Source: Oscillospiraceae bacterium (GTDB lineage Bacteria > Bacillota > Clostridia > Oscillospirales > Oscillospiraceae). From it: a stretch of 57,120 nt of DNA. Position 1 is the first letter of the stretch. The number at the start of each line of letters is the position of its first letter. Of this stretch, positions 7,622 to 15,951 are shown piece after piece. The stretch is taken from positions 1 to 57,120 of the forward strand of contig JAFRIV010000032.1 in assembly GCA_017432615.1 (NCBI GenBank). The letters run 5' to 3'. The position numbers and the translations under genes were made by a program. The notes below the pieces were generated by a model. It searched no databases. It was not told where the DNA came from and saw only the letters and a list, made by a program, of their open reading frames with translations.

Positions 7622-8340
7622 AGCAGCTGCTCCAGTATCAGAAGGGCCCGGATAGAGATCCAGTTGACCAGCATATGGAAAAAGATGCTGCACCAGATGG
7701 AGTCGGTGCGTTCATAACAGCGGCATAAAAGCCAGGCTGCGGGGAGATACTGCAGGAGATAGATCCAGTAGGTGGCGTCATAGAGGGCAAACCCCCATAC
7801 GTGATACAGAGAGAAGAGCAGTATGGTAAGCAGGTATGCCGCCAAACGGTTCCTGCGCCGAAGGGTACCGAAGAGGAGGCCGCGAAACAGCACTTCTTCG
7901 GTAAGCGGTGCAAGGAAAACGGCCATGGCCGTAATGGGGCCGGAGTCCTGCATCGCCAGGGAGATGATCGAGGCGTTGTTCTGGTTGGAAACCGTTCCGT
8001 CCAGGAAAAGACCGGACAGCAGAGACAGGAGGCCGGAAGCGATCAGGTTGAACGCCATCATGGTGCAGTAGGAAAGCGCAATTTCCGCAAAGCATCTCAG
8101 AGGATGGTCACAGAGCGGGTCAAAATCGCGGCGGAGAAAGGGAAAACAGGTGACCGCGAGAAAAAGAGCACCGAGACCGTAGAGCAGCAGATTTGCCTGA
8201 AGCTCGCTGATCACGCCGCGTTCCATCAGCGAAACAGCCAGGCGGGGCAGGAGCCAGAGATGCATCGGCATCCACAAAAGAGCGCAGACAGCCTCGCGCC
8301 TGTCCATCCGGCTGGTGAAAGAGATCGGATCCGTTCTCAC
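7618..8340 (-). CDS. CPBP family intramembrane metalloprotease (ABI family)
   Basis: A 240-residue membrane protein with about seven hydrophobic segments. It carries the three CPBP/Rce1-like motifs: EExxxR in PLTEEVLFRGLLF near residue 140, an FxxxH-type motif in LFSLYHVWG near 170, and HxxxN in FFHMLVNW near 220. The two His and the Glu pair are the expected active-site residues. Bacterial members are mostly of unknown substrate; some relate to bacteriocin immunity or protein sorting. It starts at GTG, overlapping the mutS stop by 4 bases (GTGA), and overlaps trmO by 4 bases at the other end, so the three genes are tightly coupled. Confidence 0.88.
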   Translation of the reverse strand: MRTDPISFTSRMDRREAVCALLWMPMHLWLLPRLAVSLMERGVISELQANLLLYGLGALFLAVTCFPFLRRDFDPLCDHPLRCFAEIALSYCTMMAFNLIASGLLSLLSGLFLDGTVSNQNNASIISLAMQDSGPITAMAVFLAPLTEEVLFRGLLFGTLRRRNRLAAYLLTILLFSLYHVWGFALYDATYWIYLLQYLPAAWLLCRCYERTDSIWCSIFFHMLVNWISIRALLILEQLL

Positions 8341-10937
8341 GCGCGGGCCTTCTTCTGCAGTTCGTAGAGCAGGCTGAGGGCTTCCAGCGGCGTAAGGGTG
8401 TTCAGGTCAGTCCCTTCCAGGATGCGGCGCACCTCATCGGTGCCGATGTCAGAGAAAGAGATCTGATCCGATTCCGCCCGGCCTTCCGGAAGAACAGCAG
8501 TGCCCTGGGTTTCAAATTCCTTCAGGTAGTTCTTCGCCTTGCTGACGATGGCGTCCGGCAGCCCGGCGAGCTTAGCCACTTCAATACCGTAACTGTCGTC
8601 TGCAGCACCGCGGATGATCTTGCGCAGGAAGACGAGCGTCCCGCCCTGCTTTTTTGCGGAGATGCTGTAATTGCGGACGCCGTCGATCTCGCCTTCCAGC
8701 GAGGAGAGTTCATGATAGTGTGTGGCAAACATGGTCTTGGCCCCGAGCTTCTTTCTGTCGGCACAGAATTCCAGAACGGCACGGGCGATGGCCATCCCGT
8801 CAAAAGTGGAAGTGCCCCGCCCGATCTCGTCGAGGATCAGGAGGGAAGAGGAGGTGGCATACTTCAGGATATTTGCCATCTCATTCATTTCCACCATAAA
8901 GGTGGAATGGCCGGAAGCCAGGTCGTCCGAGGCACCGATGCGGGTGAAAACGCGGTCTACGATGCCGATGACGGCACTTTTTGCCGGGACAAACGAACCC
9001 ATCTGCGCCATCAGAACGATCAGGGCGGTCTGCCGCATATAAGTGGATTTTCCCGCCATATTTGGCCCCGTGACAATGGCAACGCGGTCCTCGGAAACGT
9101 TGAGGAAGGTATCATTCGGCACAAAGAGCACCTCTTTCATCGTCTGCTCGACGACGGGATGGCGCCCCTCCGTAATGGAGATCGTGCCGGAGGTGTCGAT
9201 CTCAGGGCAGGTATAACGGTTGCGTACGGCCACTTCCGCCAGGGAGCAGAGAACATCCAGCCGTGCAACGGCATCGGAGGAAGCCTGGATGCGGCTGACT
9301 TCGGCGGCAACGCGGTCACGCAGAGAGGCAAAGAAGTTGTATTCCATTTCGTTGATCTTCTCACGGGAGGTGAGAAGGGTGTTTTCCAGCTCCTTCAGCT
9401 CCTGGGTGAAGTAGCGCTCATTGGAGACCAGCGTCTGCTTGCGGATATAGTCGGAGGGAATGCCGCCTTCTCCGGCGGAGCGCGGCACATCGATATAATA
9501 CCCGAAGACTTTGTTGTAGCCGACTTTGAGCTTTTTGATGCCGGTGCGCTCCCGTTCGCGTTCTTCCAGGTCCTTGACCATCTGTGCGCCGTTGTCACGG
9601 ATGGAGCGCAGACGATCCAATTCTTCGGAAAATCCTTCCCGGATCAGGCCGCCTTCCCGCACGGAGAAGGGAGGATCGTCGCAGATCGCGGCATCGATGC
9701 CTGCACGCAGATCTTCCAGAAGATCCATGGAGCGGATATCTTTCAGCTCCATGCAGGAAAAACTCTCCAGAATGGAGCGAATGGAAGGGAGAACGGCAGC
9801 ACAGTTGGCAAGCGTACGCAGATCCCGGCCGCCGGCCGTACCGTACACACACCGGCCGACCAGACGCTGCATATCACGGATGTTTTTCAGCTGATCGATC
9901 AGTTCTCCGCGGCGCACGTTGTCTTCCGCAAGCTCCGCCACGGCAGAAAGACGCCTGCGAATGGCTACGGCGGAAAGAAGCGGGCGCTCCACCCAGGAGC
10001 GAAGCAGGCGGGACCCCATCGGCGTCTTCGTGCGGTCAAGCACCCACAAAAGGGAACCGCGTTTTTCGCCGCTGCGCAGTGCTTCGGTCAGTTCCAGGCT
10101 TCGGCGCGTCGACCAGTCCATCTCCATATAGCGGCCGCCGTGGAATACATCCAGACGGTTGACATGGCTGAGGTCAAATTTTTGCGTTTCATCAATATAC
10201 TGCAGAAGCGAGCCGACGGCGCAAACGGCCTCGTCAGCGTCCTGCAGACCGGCAGCGGCCGCCGAGGAATACCCGAACTGGGCACACATCCTTTCCGTGC
10301 ACCCGGGTAGAGAAAACTTCTCTTCCCCCGTTTCGGGCATGGCACCGAGTTTTTCCGAGAGAAATTCCGTCACGGCCTCACAGGAGGCGGCTTCGCGGGA
10401 AAGCAATGCTTCGCAGGGAGTGAAACGGCCGAGTTCATTCAGAATATGATTGGGAGCATCATTTTCGAAAAAGGCACAGCACATTTCCCCGGTGGTGATA
10501 TCGCAGAACGCAACACCGCCTTTGCGGCCGGTCAGGCAAACGGAGCAGATATAGTTGCTGCGGTTTTCTTCCAGCATGGCAGTGTCTGTGACGGTGCCCG
10601 GCGTGATAATACGGATCACTTCCCGCTTGACGATCCCTTTTGCGAGGGCAGGGTCTTCCATCTGCTCGCAGATAGCCACCTTGTGGCCTTTCGCGATCAG
10701 TTTGGCAATATAAGATTCCGCAGCGTGATACGGCACGCCGCACATGGGGGTGCGTTCCTCCGGGTTTTCCACATTTCTGTCACGAGTGGTAAGCGCAATA
10801 TCCAGATCGCGGGAGGCGACATAGGCGTCCTCATAGAACATCTCATAAAAGTCACCGAGACGGAAGAACAGAAGACAGTCCTGATACTGTTCCTTGATCT
10901 CCAGATACTGGCGCTTCATCGGGGTCAGTTCAGCCAT
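8337..10937 (-). CDS. mutS: DNA mismatch repair protein MutS
   Basis: MutS recognises mispairs and small loops and starts mismatch repair. The 866-residue length fits MutS1. The mismatch-reading motif GDFYEMF is at residues 28-34. The connector, lever and clamp regions follow. The C-terminal ATPase has Walker A GPNMAGKST, Walker B LLILDEIGRGTSTFDG and the TMFATHYHEL block. The C-terminus keeps a short helix-turn-helix tail. A strong promoter lies directly upstream and shares its -35 region with the divergent MATE gene. No mutL is visible nearby. Confidence 0.97.
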   Translation of the reverse strand: MAELTPMKRQYLEIKEQYQDCLLFFRLGDFYEMFYEDAYVASRDLDIALTTRDRNVENPEERTPMCGVPYHAAESYIAKLIAKGHKVAICEQMEDPALAKGIVKREVIRIITPGTVTDTAMLEENRSNYICSVCLTGRKGGVAFCDITTGEMCCAFFENDAPNHILNELGRFTPCEALLSREAASCEAVTEFLSEKLGAMPETGEEKFSLPGCTERMCAQFGYSSAAAAGLQDADEAVCAVGSLLQYIDETQKFDLSHVNRLDVFHGGRYMEMDWSTRRSLELTEALRSGEKRGSLLWVLDRTKTPMGSRLLRSWVERPLLSAVAIRRRLSAVAELAEDNVRRGELIDQLKNIRDMQRLVGRCVYGTAGGRDLRTLANCAAVLPSIRSILESFSCMELKDIRSMDLLEDLRAGIDAAICDDPPFSVREGGLIREGFSEELDRLRSIRDNGAQMVKDLEERERERTGIKKLKVGYNKVFGYYIDVPRSAGEGGIPSDYIRKQTLVSNERYFTQELKELENTLLTSREKINEMEYNFFASLRDRVAAEVSRIQASSDAVARLDVLCSLAEVAVRNRYTCPEIDTSGTISITEGRHPVVEQTMKEVLFVPNDTFLNVSEDRVAIVTGPNMAGKSTYMRQTALIVLMAQMGSFVPAKSAVIGIVDRVFTRIGASDDLASGHSTFMVEMNEMANILKYATSSSLLILDEIGRGTSTFDGMAIARAVLEFCADRKKLGAKTMFATHYHELSSLEGEIDGVRNYSISAKKQGGTLVFLRKIIRGAADDSYGIEVAKLAGLPDAIVSKAKNYLKEFETQGTAVLPEGRAESDQISFSDIGTDEVRRILEGTDLNTLTPLEALSLLYELQKKARA

Positions 10938-10972
10938 ATGATCTCACTTTCCGGCAGAAAAAATTTTTTCTT

Positions 10973-11023
10973 ATTATACGCTAAAAAACTCATATTGACA
11001 ACCGAAAACGACAGTGATATCTT
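10973..11023. promoter_or_regulatory. Overlapping divergent promoters of mutS (-) and the MATE gene (+)
   Basis: Minus strand: TTGTCA (11001-10996), 17 bases, TATAAT (10978-10973). Plus strand: TTGACA (10995-11000), 17 bases, TATCTT (11018-11023). The two -35 boxes occupy the same seven bases, so the two promoters cannot be bound at the same time. Confidence 0.7.
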
Positions 11024-11073
11024 GTCATGCGCGTTGAAAAACTTGTGGAAAGCAGGGGCAGGCAGGAATAAAA

Positions 11074-12513
11074 ATGAACGGAACATTTGCCGAGACAGGA
11101 ACCGGCCGTCAAAAGCTGAAGGAACGGATCGCGCATCTTTTTCACCGGGACCATAAAGGACTTCCCAAAAAGGATCTGACAACGGGCGTCGTCTGGAAAC
11201 GCCTGCTGGTGTTTTTCCTGCCGATCGCTGCCGGGACCTGCATCCAGCAGCTTTATAATGCGGTTGACGGGATGATCGTAGGCCGGTTCGTAGGAACAAG
11301 AGCGCTGGCCGCCGTCGGAGGAAGCTCTGCCCAGATCATCAATTTGCTGATCGGGTTTTTTGTCGCCATCACTTCGGGGGCTTCCGTTGTGATCGCCCAG
11401 GTCTACGGCGCCGGGCGGGAGAAGGACGTACAGAATGCCGCCGGGAATGCCATCACGGTTTTTGCCCTGATGGGGGTCGTTCTGATGGGATTCGGGCTGG
11501 CGGCTTCTCCCGGCATGCTTTCTCTGCTGAAAACGCCTGCCGATACCCTGGCGGATGCAGTGCTGTACCTGCGGATCTACTTTATCGGGGTGCCGTTTGT
11601 GCTGGTGCTGAATATGGAATCCAACATGCTGCGCGCGGTGGGCGATTCTCTGAGCCCCTTCCTTTTCATGGTGGCCGGATGCCTCACCAATATTGTGCTG
11701 GATGTGGTGTTTGTGGTAGTTTGCCGCTGGGGGATCGCCGGGGTAGCCATAGCGACGGTTTTGTCGCAGGTGCTGAATATGGCGCTTCTGACCGGAAAGC
11801 TGCTGACCGCCAAAGAGGCATACCGCCTCAGCTTCCGTCAGCTGAGGCTGAAGGGAATGTATCTCGTCAATATGATGCGGCTCGGTGTGCCTTCGGGGCT
11901 TCAAAGCTCGATGTATGCCGTTTCCAACATGATCATCCAGGTTGGGGTAAATACGCTGGGGACGGTCGTCGTCGCCTCCTGGGCCATGACGTCCAAAACA
12001 GACGGGATCTACTGGGCCGTCAGCAATGCGATGGGCGCGGCGATCACCAGCTTCGTCGGGCAGAATCTCGGCGCCGGAAAAACGGACCGGGTGAAGACGT
12101 GTGTCAGGCAGGGGATGCTCATGGCGCTGGGCATTACCGTGGGACTGAGCACCCTGATCATGCTCTGCGCAAAGCCGCTGCTGCATATTCTCACCAACGA
12201 TCCCGCCGTAATTGACACGACCTATGAGATGATGACCTATTTCGTTCCCTTCTATTTCACCTGGACGGCCATTGAAGTGCTCTCCGGTGTTCTGCGCGGA
12301 GCCGGCGATGCGATCCGGCCGGTGATCATTATCGGGATAGGGATATGCCTGTTCCGGATCATCTGGATCCTGACAGTATTTGCCGCATTCAGAAGCCTGC
12401 CGGCGCTTTGCCTGTGCTACACGGCCTCCTGGACGGTTACTAGTGCGGTGATGATCCTGTACTTCCGAAAAGGGAGCTGGCTGAAAAGGCACAGCATGGT
12501 GATGACGAAATAA
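11074..12513 (+). CDS. MATE family multidrug/metabolite exporter
   Basis: A 479-residue protein with about 12 hydrophobic segments in two similar halves, as in MATE cation-coupled exporters. The first helix region reads LPIAAGTCIQQLYNAVDGMI, followed by VGRFVGTRALAAVGGS, the characteristic first-half block. The second half repeats it as VPSGLQSSMYAVSNMI. The N-terminal 45 residues are hydrophilic and longer than usual. The ATG has GGCAGGAAT as a ribosome binding site. It stands alone, divergent from mutS. Its substrate cannot be inferred. Confidence 0.9.
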   Translation: MNGTFAETGTGRQKLKERIAHLFHRDHKGLPKKDLTTGVVWKRLLVFFLPIAAGTCIQQLYNAVDGMIVGRFVGTRALAAVGGSSAQIINLLIGFFVAITSGASVVIAQVYGAGREKDVQNAAGNAITVFALMGVVLMGFGLAASPGMLSLLKTPADTLADAVLYLRIYFIGVPFVLVLNMESNMLRAVGDSLSPFLFMVAGCLTNIVLDVVFVVVCRWGIAGVAIATVLSQVLNMALLTGKLLTAKEAYRLSFRQLRLKGMYLVNMMRLGVPSGLQSSMYAVSNMIIQVGVNTLGTVVVASWAMTSKTDGIYWAVSNAMGAAITSFVGQNLGAGKTDRVKTCVRQGMLMALGITVGLSTLIMLCAKPLLHILTNDPAVIDTTYEMMTYFVPFYFTWTAIEVLSGVLRGAGDAIRPVIIIGIGICLFRIIWILTVFAAFRSLPALCLCYTASWTVTSAVMILYFRKGSWLKRHSMVMTK

Positions 12514-12593
12514 AACCGGAAAACGAAGCCGAATTGTGAGATAACCACAGTTTTCTTCACGGGCAGCAGCGATTATTTGTGGATCATTACTGC

Positions 12594-12622
12594 TTGACGG
12601 AACCGATTTAGCGTGATAAAGT
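12594..12622 (+). promoter_or_regulatory. Promoter of the lysine-riboswitch leader
   Basis: TTGACG, 17-base spacer, TAAAGT, placing the transcript start just before the riboswitch. Confidence 0.7.
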
Positions 12623-12631
12623 ATGTACACC

Positions 12632-12806
12632 GAAGCAAAAATAGAGGCGCGGGGTGCATGAGTAACCGGGAGGAGATCCTCAAAGATCGTTGAGAACCGG
12701 GGAAAGGGTAACTCGCCGAAACTGAAAACTGTTTGAGCAGTTGGATGTTGGGCGGCCGGAAAAGATCCTGCCGACTGTCGCAGCAATGCGGAGTGCTATT
12801 TGCTCG
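12632..12806 (+). promoter_or_regulatory. Lysine riboswitch (L-box)
   Basis: The leader carries the conserved L-box core: AGAGGCGCGG near 12643, ATGAGTAA near 12658, then GGGGAAAGGGTAACTCGCCGA near 12699 (one of the most conserved stretches), GGCGGCCGG near 12751 and GACTGTCGCAGCAATGCGG near 12772. The closing stem P1 can form between AGCAAAAATAG (12634-12644) and CTATTTGCT (12796-12804). A terminator follows at 12839. In known members, lysine binding favours termination. The operon behind it is therefore predicted to import lysine or a related basic amino acid. Confidence 0.88.
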
Positions 12807-12838
12807 CTGATGAATTTCTTTCCCGGAAGGAATACGGC

Positions 12839-12870
12839 GGCCGAAGCACAACGCTTCGGTCAAATTTTTT
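12839..12870 (+). terminator. Riboswitch expression-platform terminator
   Basis: GGCCGAAGC, loop ACAAC, GCTTCGGTC, then an A-rich linker and TTTTTT. It lies 27 bases before the start of the solute-binding protein gene, so it can act as the lysine-controlled attenuator. Confidence 0.85.
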
Positions 12871-12896
12871 ACCCGATCAGGGAAAGGAGATTCATC

Positions 12897-13748
12897 ATGA
12901 ACCGCAGAAATCTACCAGCAATCCTTCTCATCGCAGCATTTGTCTTTGCATTTTCCGCAAGCGCGGCAGCAGCTCCGGCCCAGGTAGAAGACGGCGTACT
13001 TACCATCGCTATGGAATGCGCGTATGCCCCCTACAACTGGACACAGGGAGACGACGCCAACGGCGCTGTTCCAATCGCCAATGTCCCCGGCTCTTTTGCC
13101 AACGGCTACGATGTAATGATCGGCCAGCGCATCTGTGAAGCCAACGGCTGGGAACTGGAAGTGATCCAGTCTGACTGGGATTCCCTTGTACCCGGCGTGC
13201 AGACAGGTACTTTCGACGCCGTGATCGCGGGTCAGTCCATGACGGCGGAACGGTCGGAAGTAGTTGATTTTGCCGGCCCCTACTTCTATGCTACCATTGT
13301 CTGCCTCACGAGAGCGGACAGCCCCTTTGCCAATGCGACCTCCATCGCCGAGCTTTCGGGCGGCACCTGCACGGCACAGCTTGCCACCATCTGGTATGAC
13401 ACCTGCCTGCCCCAGATCGAGGGTGCAAACATTCTGCCCGGTTCGGAATCAGCTCCCGCTATGCTGATGGCACTGGAGACCGGCGCGGTGGACTTCATCT
13501 GCACCGACATGCCCACGGCACAGGGTGCCCAGGCCGCCTATCCCGATGAGTTTGTGATCCTCGACTTCTCCGGCACCGACGGCGATTTCCAGTTCACGGA
13601 AGAAGAGCGGGCAGAAAATGTCAATATCGGCGTCTCCCTTATGAAGGGCAGCGACGAACTTCGGGAAGCGATCGACAGCGTTTTGTCTGAGATGACGGTA
13701 GAGGACTTCAATGATCTGATGGCTTATGCGATCTCCATCCAGGAATAA
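12897..13748 (+). CDS. ABC transporter solute-binding protein, predicted lysine/basic amino acid
   Basis: A 283-residue family 3 periplasmic-type binding protein. Residues 1-25 form a signal peptide with a signal peptidase I site (SASAAAA) and no lipobox cysteine. The mature part opens with LTIAMECAYAPYNW, has NGYDVMIGQRI, FDAVIAGQSMTAERSE near the hinge and DFAGPYFY, all typical of the amino-acid-binding family. I start at 12897, which has AAAGGAG 9 bases upstream; an upstream extension of the frame is riboswitch sequence. A hairpin terminator separates it from the permease, which would give an excess of binding protein. The lysine assignment rests on the riboswitch. Confidence 0.9.
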   Translation: MNRRNLPAILLIAAFVFAFSASAAAAPAQVEDGVLTIAMECAYAPYNWTQGDDANGAVPIANVPGSFANGYDVMIGQRICEANGWELEVIQSDWDSLVPGVQTGTFDAVIAGQSMTAERSEVVDFAGPYFYATIVCLTRADSPFANATSIAELSGGTCTAQLATIWYDTCLPQIEGANILPGSESAPAMLMALETGAVDFICTDMPTAQGAQAAYPDEFVILDFSGTDGDFQFTEEERAENVNIGVSLMKGSDELREAIDSVLSEMTVEDFNDLMAYAISIQE

Positions 13749-13780
13749 GCGGCCGGGCAGATTGATCAAATAAAGTATTC

Positions 13781-13809
13781 GGCGGGAGAGACGCCTCTCC
13801 CGCCTTTTT
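13781..13809 (+). terminator. Intra-operon terminator after the binding-protein gene
   Basis: GGCGGGAGAG, loop ACGC, CTCTCCCGCC, TTTTT. It lies between the binding-protein and permease genes and probably reduces read-through. Confidence 0.8.
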
Positions 13810-13837
13810 ACGGCATTTAAGGAAAGAGAGATTCAAC

Positions 13838-14686
13838 ATGAACAAGTTTGCGCAGCTCGGTACGGATATTGCCAAGCTCTGGACAAAATACGGCAGCGCC
13901 TATATCAGCGGGATCGAGAATACCCTGATCCTGGCCCTTGTCGGAACAGTGATCGGGTGCCTGATCGGCTTCCTCTGCGGTGTATTGAATACGATCCCCT
14001 ACGGAAAGAATGATCCGCCGATCAAACGGTTCGTGCTGGGACTTGTGCGGGTCATCATCCGGATCTATGTTGAAGTGTTCCGAGGTACCCCCATGGTGCT
14101 GCAGGCAGTATTCCTTTACTACGGCCTGCCGTATTTTTCCAACAATTCCATCCGCTTCACCTCCGTGTGGGCGGCGGCTATTGTGGTCGTTTCCATCAAC
14201 ACGGGTGCCTATATGGCTGAATCCGTCCGCGGCGGGATCATTTCCGTGGATCCGGGGCAGACGGAGGGCGCCAAGGCGATCGGAATGAACCATGTGCAGA
14301 CCATGACAAGCGTGATCCTCCCGCAGGCTCTGCGCAATATTATGCCCCAGATCGGCAATAACTTTATTATCAACGTGAAAGATACTTCCGTGATGTTCAT
14401 CATCGGCTTTCCTGACTTTTTCGCCGCTCACCGCTCCGCCGTCGGGGCAAGTTATCTGTACTTTCCGTCTGCAACGGTAGAGATGGCCGGCTACCTGACG
14501 ATGACGCTTCTCGCCTCCTTCCTCCTGCGCTGGGTGGAAAAAAGGATGGACGGAGGGAGCAGTTATGAGCTGGTGCAGGCTGATCAGCTGACTATGACGG
14601 CCGGGACCTACAGTCACCCTGACAGGGGAAGCCCCTTTGACGAACGCAGCACCGAGCTGTATTCCGAAGGGGAAAAGGAGGCTTGA
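13838..14686 (+). CDS. Amino acid ABC transporter permease (HisM/GlnP type)
   Basis: A 282-residue inner membrane protein with about five membrane segments. [14 protein letters not shown] and the EAA loop [14 protein letters not shown] followed by [11 protein letters not shown] are the hallmarks of polar amino acid permeases. The EAA loop is where the ATPase docks. The C-terminal 40 residues after the last helix (from about 240) are hydrophilic and longer than usual. AAAGAGAG precedes the ATG. A single permease gene suggests a homodimeric channel. It is followed after one base by the ATPase gene. Confidence 0.92.
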   Translation: MNKFAQLGTDIAKLWTKYGSAYISGIENTLILALVGTVIGCLIGFLCGVLNTIPYGKNDPPIKRFVLGLVRVIIRIYVEVFRGTPMVLQAVFLYYGLPYFSNNSIRFTSVWAAAIVVVSINTGAYMAESVRGGIISVDPGQTEGAKAIGMNHVQTMTSVILPQALRNIMPQIGNNFIINVKDTSVMFIIGFPDFFAAHRSAVGASYLYFPSATVEMAGYLTMTLLASFLLRWVEKRMDGGSSYELVQADQLTMTAGTYSHPDRGSPFDERSTELYSEGEKEA

Positions 14687-14687
14687 G

Positions 14688-15428
14688 ATGGATCAGAATA
14701 TTTTGGAGATCCGCCATCTTTCCAAAAGTTTCGGAAAACAGGAAGTTCTGAAAGACATTGATTTTTCCGTGCGGGAGGGGGATGTGATCAGCATTGTCGG
14801 CAGTTCGGGTTCGGGGAAATCGACCTGTCTGCGCTGCATCAATCTCCTGGAAACGCCTACCAGCGGCGAGATCGTTTTTCGCGGCGTAAATGTGGCGGGG
14901 AGAGGAACCAACGCCAATGCCTACAGAGCAAAGGTGGGGATGGTGTTCCAGTCCTTTAATCTGTTCAACAACATGACGGTATTGGAAAACTGTATGGCAG
15001 GGCAGATCAAAGTGCTCAGGCGCAGCAAGGCGGAAGCCAGAGAGCATGCCCTGAACTTCCTGGGGAAAGTAGGCATGGCACCCTACATCAATGCAAAACC
15101 CCGTCAGATCTCGGGCGGACAGAAACAGCGGGTAGCCATTGCCAGAGCGCTTGCGATGGATCCGGAAGTGCTGCTGTTTGACGAGCCGACCTCTGCGCTG
15201 GATCCGGAAATGGTGGGAGAGGTGCTGGCCGTCATGCGGTCCATTGCCAAAGAAGGAATGACCATGCTGGTGGTGACCCATGAGATGGCTTTTGCCAGAG
15301 ACGTTTCCAACCGGGTGATCTTTATGGCGGATGGAGTGATCTGCGAACAGGGGACCCCGGAGCAGATCTTTACAGCCCCGCAGCAGGAGAGAACGAGAGA
15401 ATTCCTGTCCCGCTTTAACGCCGGCTGA
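14688..15428 (+). CDS. Amino acid ABC transporter ATP-binding protein (GlnQ/HisP type)
   Basis: A 246-residue ATPase that powers the importer. Walker A is GSSGSGKST near residue 37, the Q-loop is VFQSFNLF, the signature is [15 protein letters not shown], Walker B is [14 protein letters not shown], and the switch His is in VTHEMAFA. I start at 14688, where AAAAGGAGG lies 9 bases upstream and the gap to the permease stop is one base. It is the last gene of the lysine-riboswitch operon and is followed by a strong terminator. Confidence 0.95.
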   Translation: MDQNILEIRHLSKSFGKQEVLKDIDFSVREGDVISIVGSSGSGKSTCLRCINLLETPTSGEIVFRGVNVAGRGTNANAYRAKVGMVFQSFNLFNNMTVLENCMAGQIKVLRRSKAEAREHALNFLGKVGMAPYINAKPRQISGGQKQRVAIARALAMDPEVLLFDEPTSALDPEMVGEVLAVMRSIAKEGMTMLVVTHEMAFARDVSNRVIFMADGVICEQGTPEQIFTAPQQERTREFLSRFNAG

Positions 15429-15456
15429 GCGGCTCCTCCTCGTTTTGTATTTCACG

Positions 15457-15504
15457 GAAAAGACCCGAAACCGGTCAAAAAAACCGGAAAAGGGTCTTTT
15501 TTTG
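15457..15504 (+). terminator. Terminator of the lysine transporter operon
   Basis: AAAAGACCC (15458-15466) pairs with GGGTCTTTT (15492-15500), with an inner CCGG/CCGG stem, followed by more T residues. Confidence 0.85.
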
Positions 15505-15518
15505 TTTGAATTCAAGGC

Positions 15519-15547
15519 TTGTGCTTTCCGGGAGAATATATTATAAT
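15519..15547 (+). promoter_or_regulatory. Promoter of the Gls24-like/DAK2 operon
   Basis: TTGTGC, 17-base spacer, perfect TATAAT, 38 bases before the first start codon. Confidence 0.7.
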
Positions 15548-15585
15548 AGACTATTGCATAAGCTGAACGAGAGGAGCCATCCTTT

Positions 15586-15936
15586 ATGATCAAAATGGAA
15601 AACACGCTTGGAATGATCAGTATAACAGACGAAGTATTCACAAACCTGGCCGGAGAGGCGGCAACGGGCTGTTTCGGCGTGAAGGGCATGGTTGCCTGCC
15701 CGAAGGAGGGCGGACCATGGCAGCTGCTGCGCAGGGAATCCATGAGCAAAGGAGTCCGCGTGAAACATGAAGCGGACGGATCGGTCTCTCTGGAACTGCA
15801 TATCGGAGTCGATACGGGAGTCCCGATTCGGACGATCGTCAGCAGCATCATCAATGAGGTGAGTTATAAACTGGAAAAATCCACCGGGATTCCCCTCAAT
15901 AGCATCGATGTTTTTGTTGATGCGATTATTGCGTAA
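15586..15936 (+). CDS. Asp23/Gls24 family protein (YloU-like)
   Basis: A 116-residue protein of the Asp23/Gls24 family, small cytoplasmic proteins found throughout Bacillota and often paired with a DAK2-domain gene (yloU-yloV in Bacillus subtilis). GMISITDEVFTNLAGEAAT at the N-terminus, the GVRVKHEADGSVSLELHI strand pair and the PIRTIVSSIINEVSYKLEK helix fit the family. GAGAGGAG precedes the ATG. The next gene starts 15 bases after the stop. The family is linked to envelope stress in some species, but its molecular role is unclear. Confidence 0.88.
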   Translation: MIKMENTLGMISITDEVFTNLAGEAATGCFGVKGMVACPKEGGPWQLLRRESMSKGVRVKHEADGSVSLELHIGVDTGVPIRTIVSSIINEVSYKLEKSTGIPLNSIDVFVDAIIA

Positions 15937-15951
15937 GGAGAAAGTTTTGTT

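Noticed and set aside
8712-10310. A 532-codon plus-strand open frame opposite mutS
   Set aside because: Antisense to the conserved MutS ATPase and clamp; translation shows no recognisable protein.
10990-12786. A 598-codon minus-strand open frame opposite the MATE gene
   Set aside because: Low-complexity His/Pro/Gln/Arg-rich translation with no domain, fully opposite a clear MATE gene and running into the riboswitch. It is a shadow of codon bias on the other strand.
12741-12896. An upstream extension of the lysine-binding protein frame
   Set aside because: It reads through riboswitch and terminator sequence and has no ribosome binding site. The signal peptide begins at 12897.
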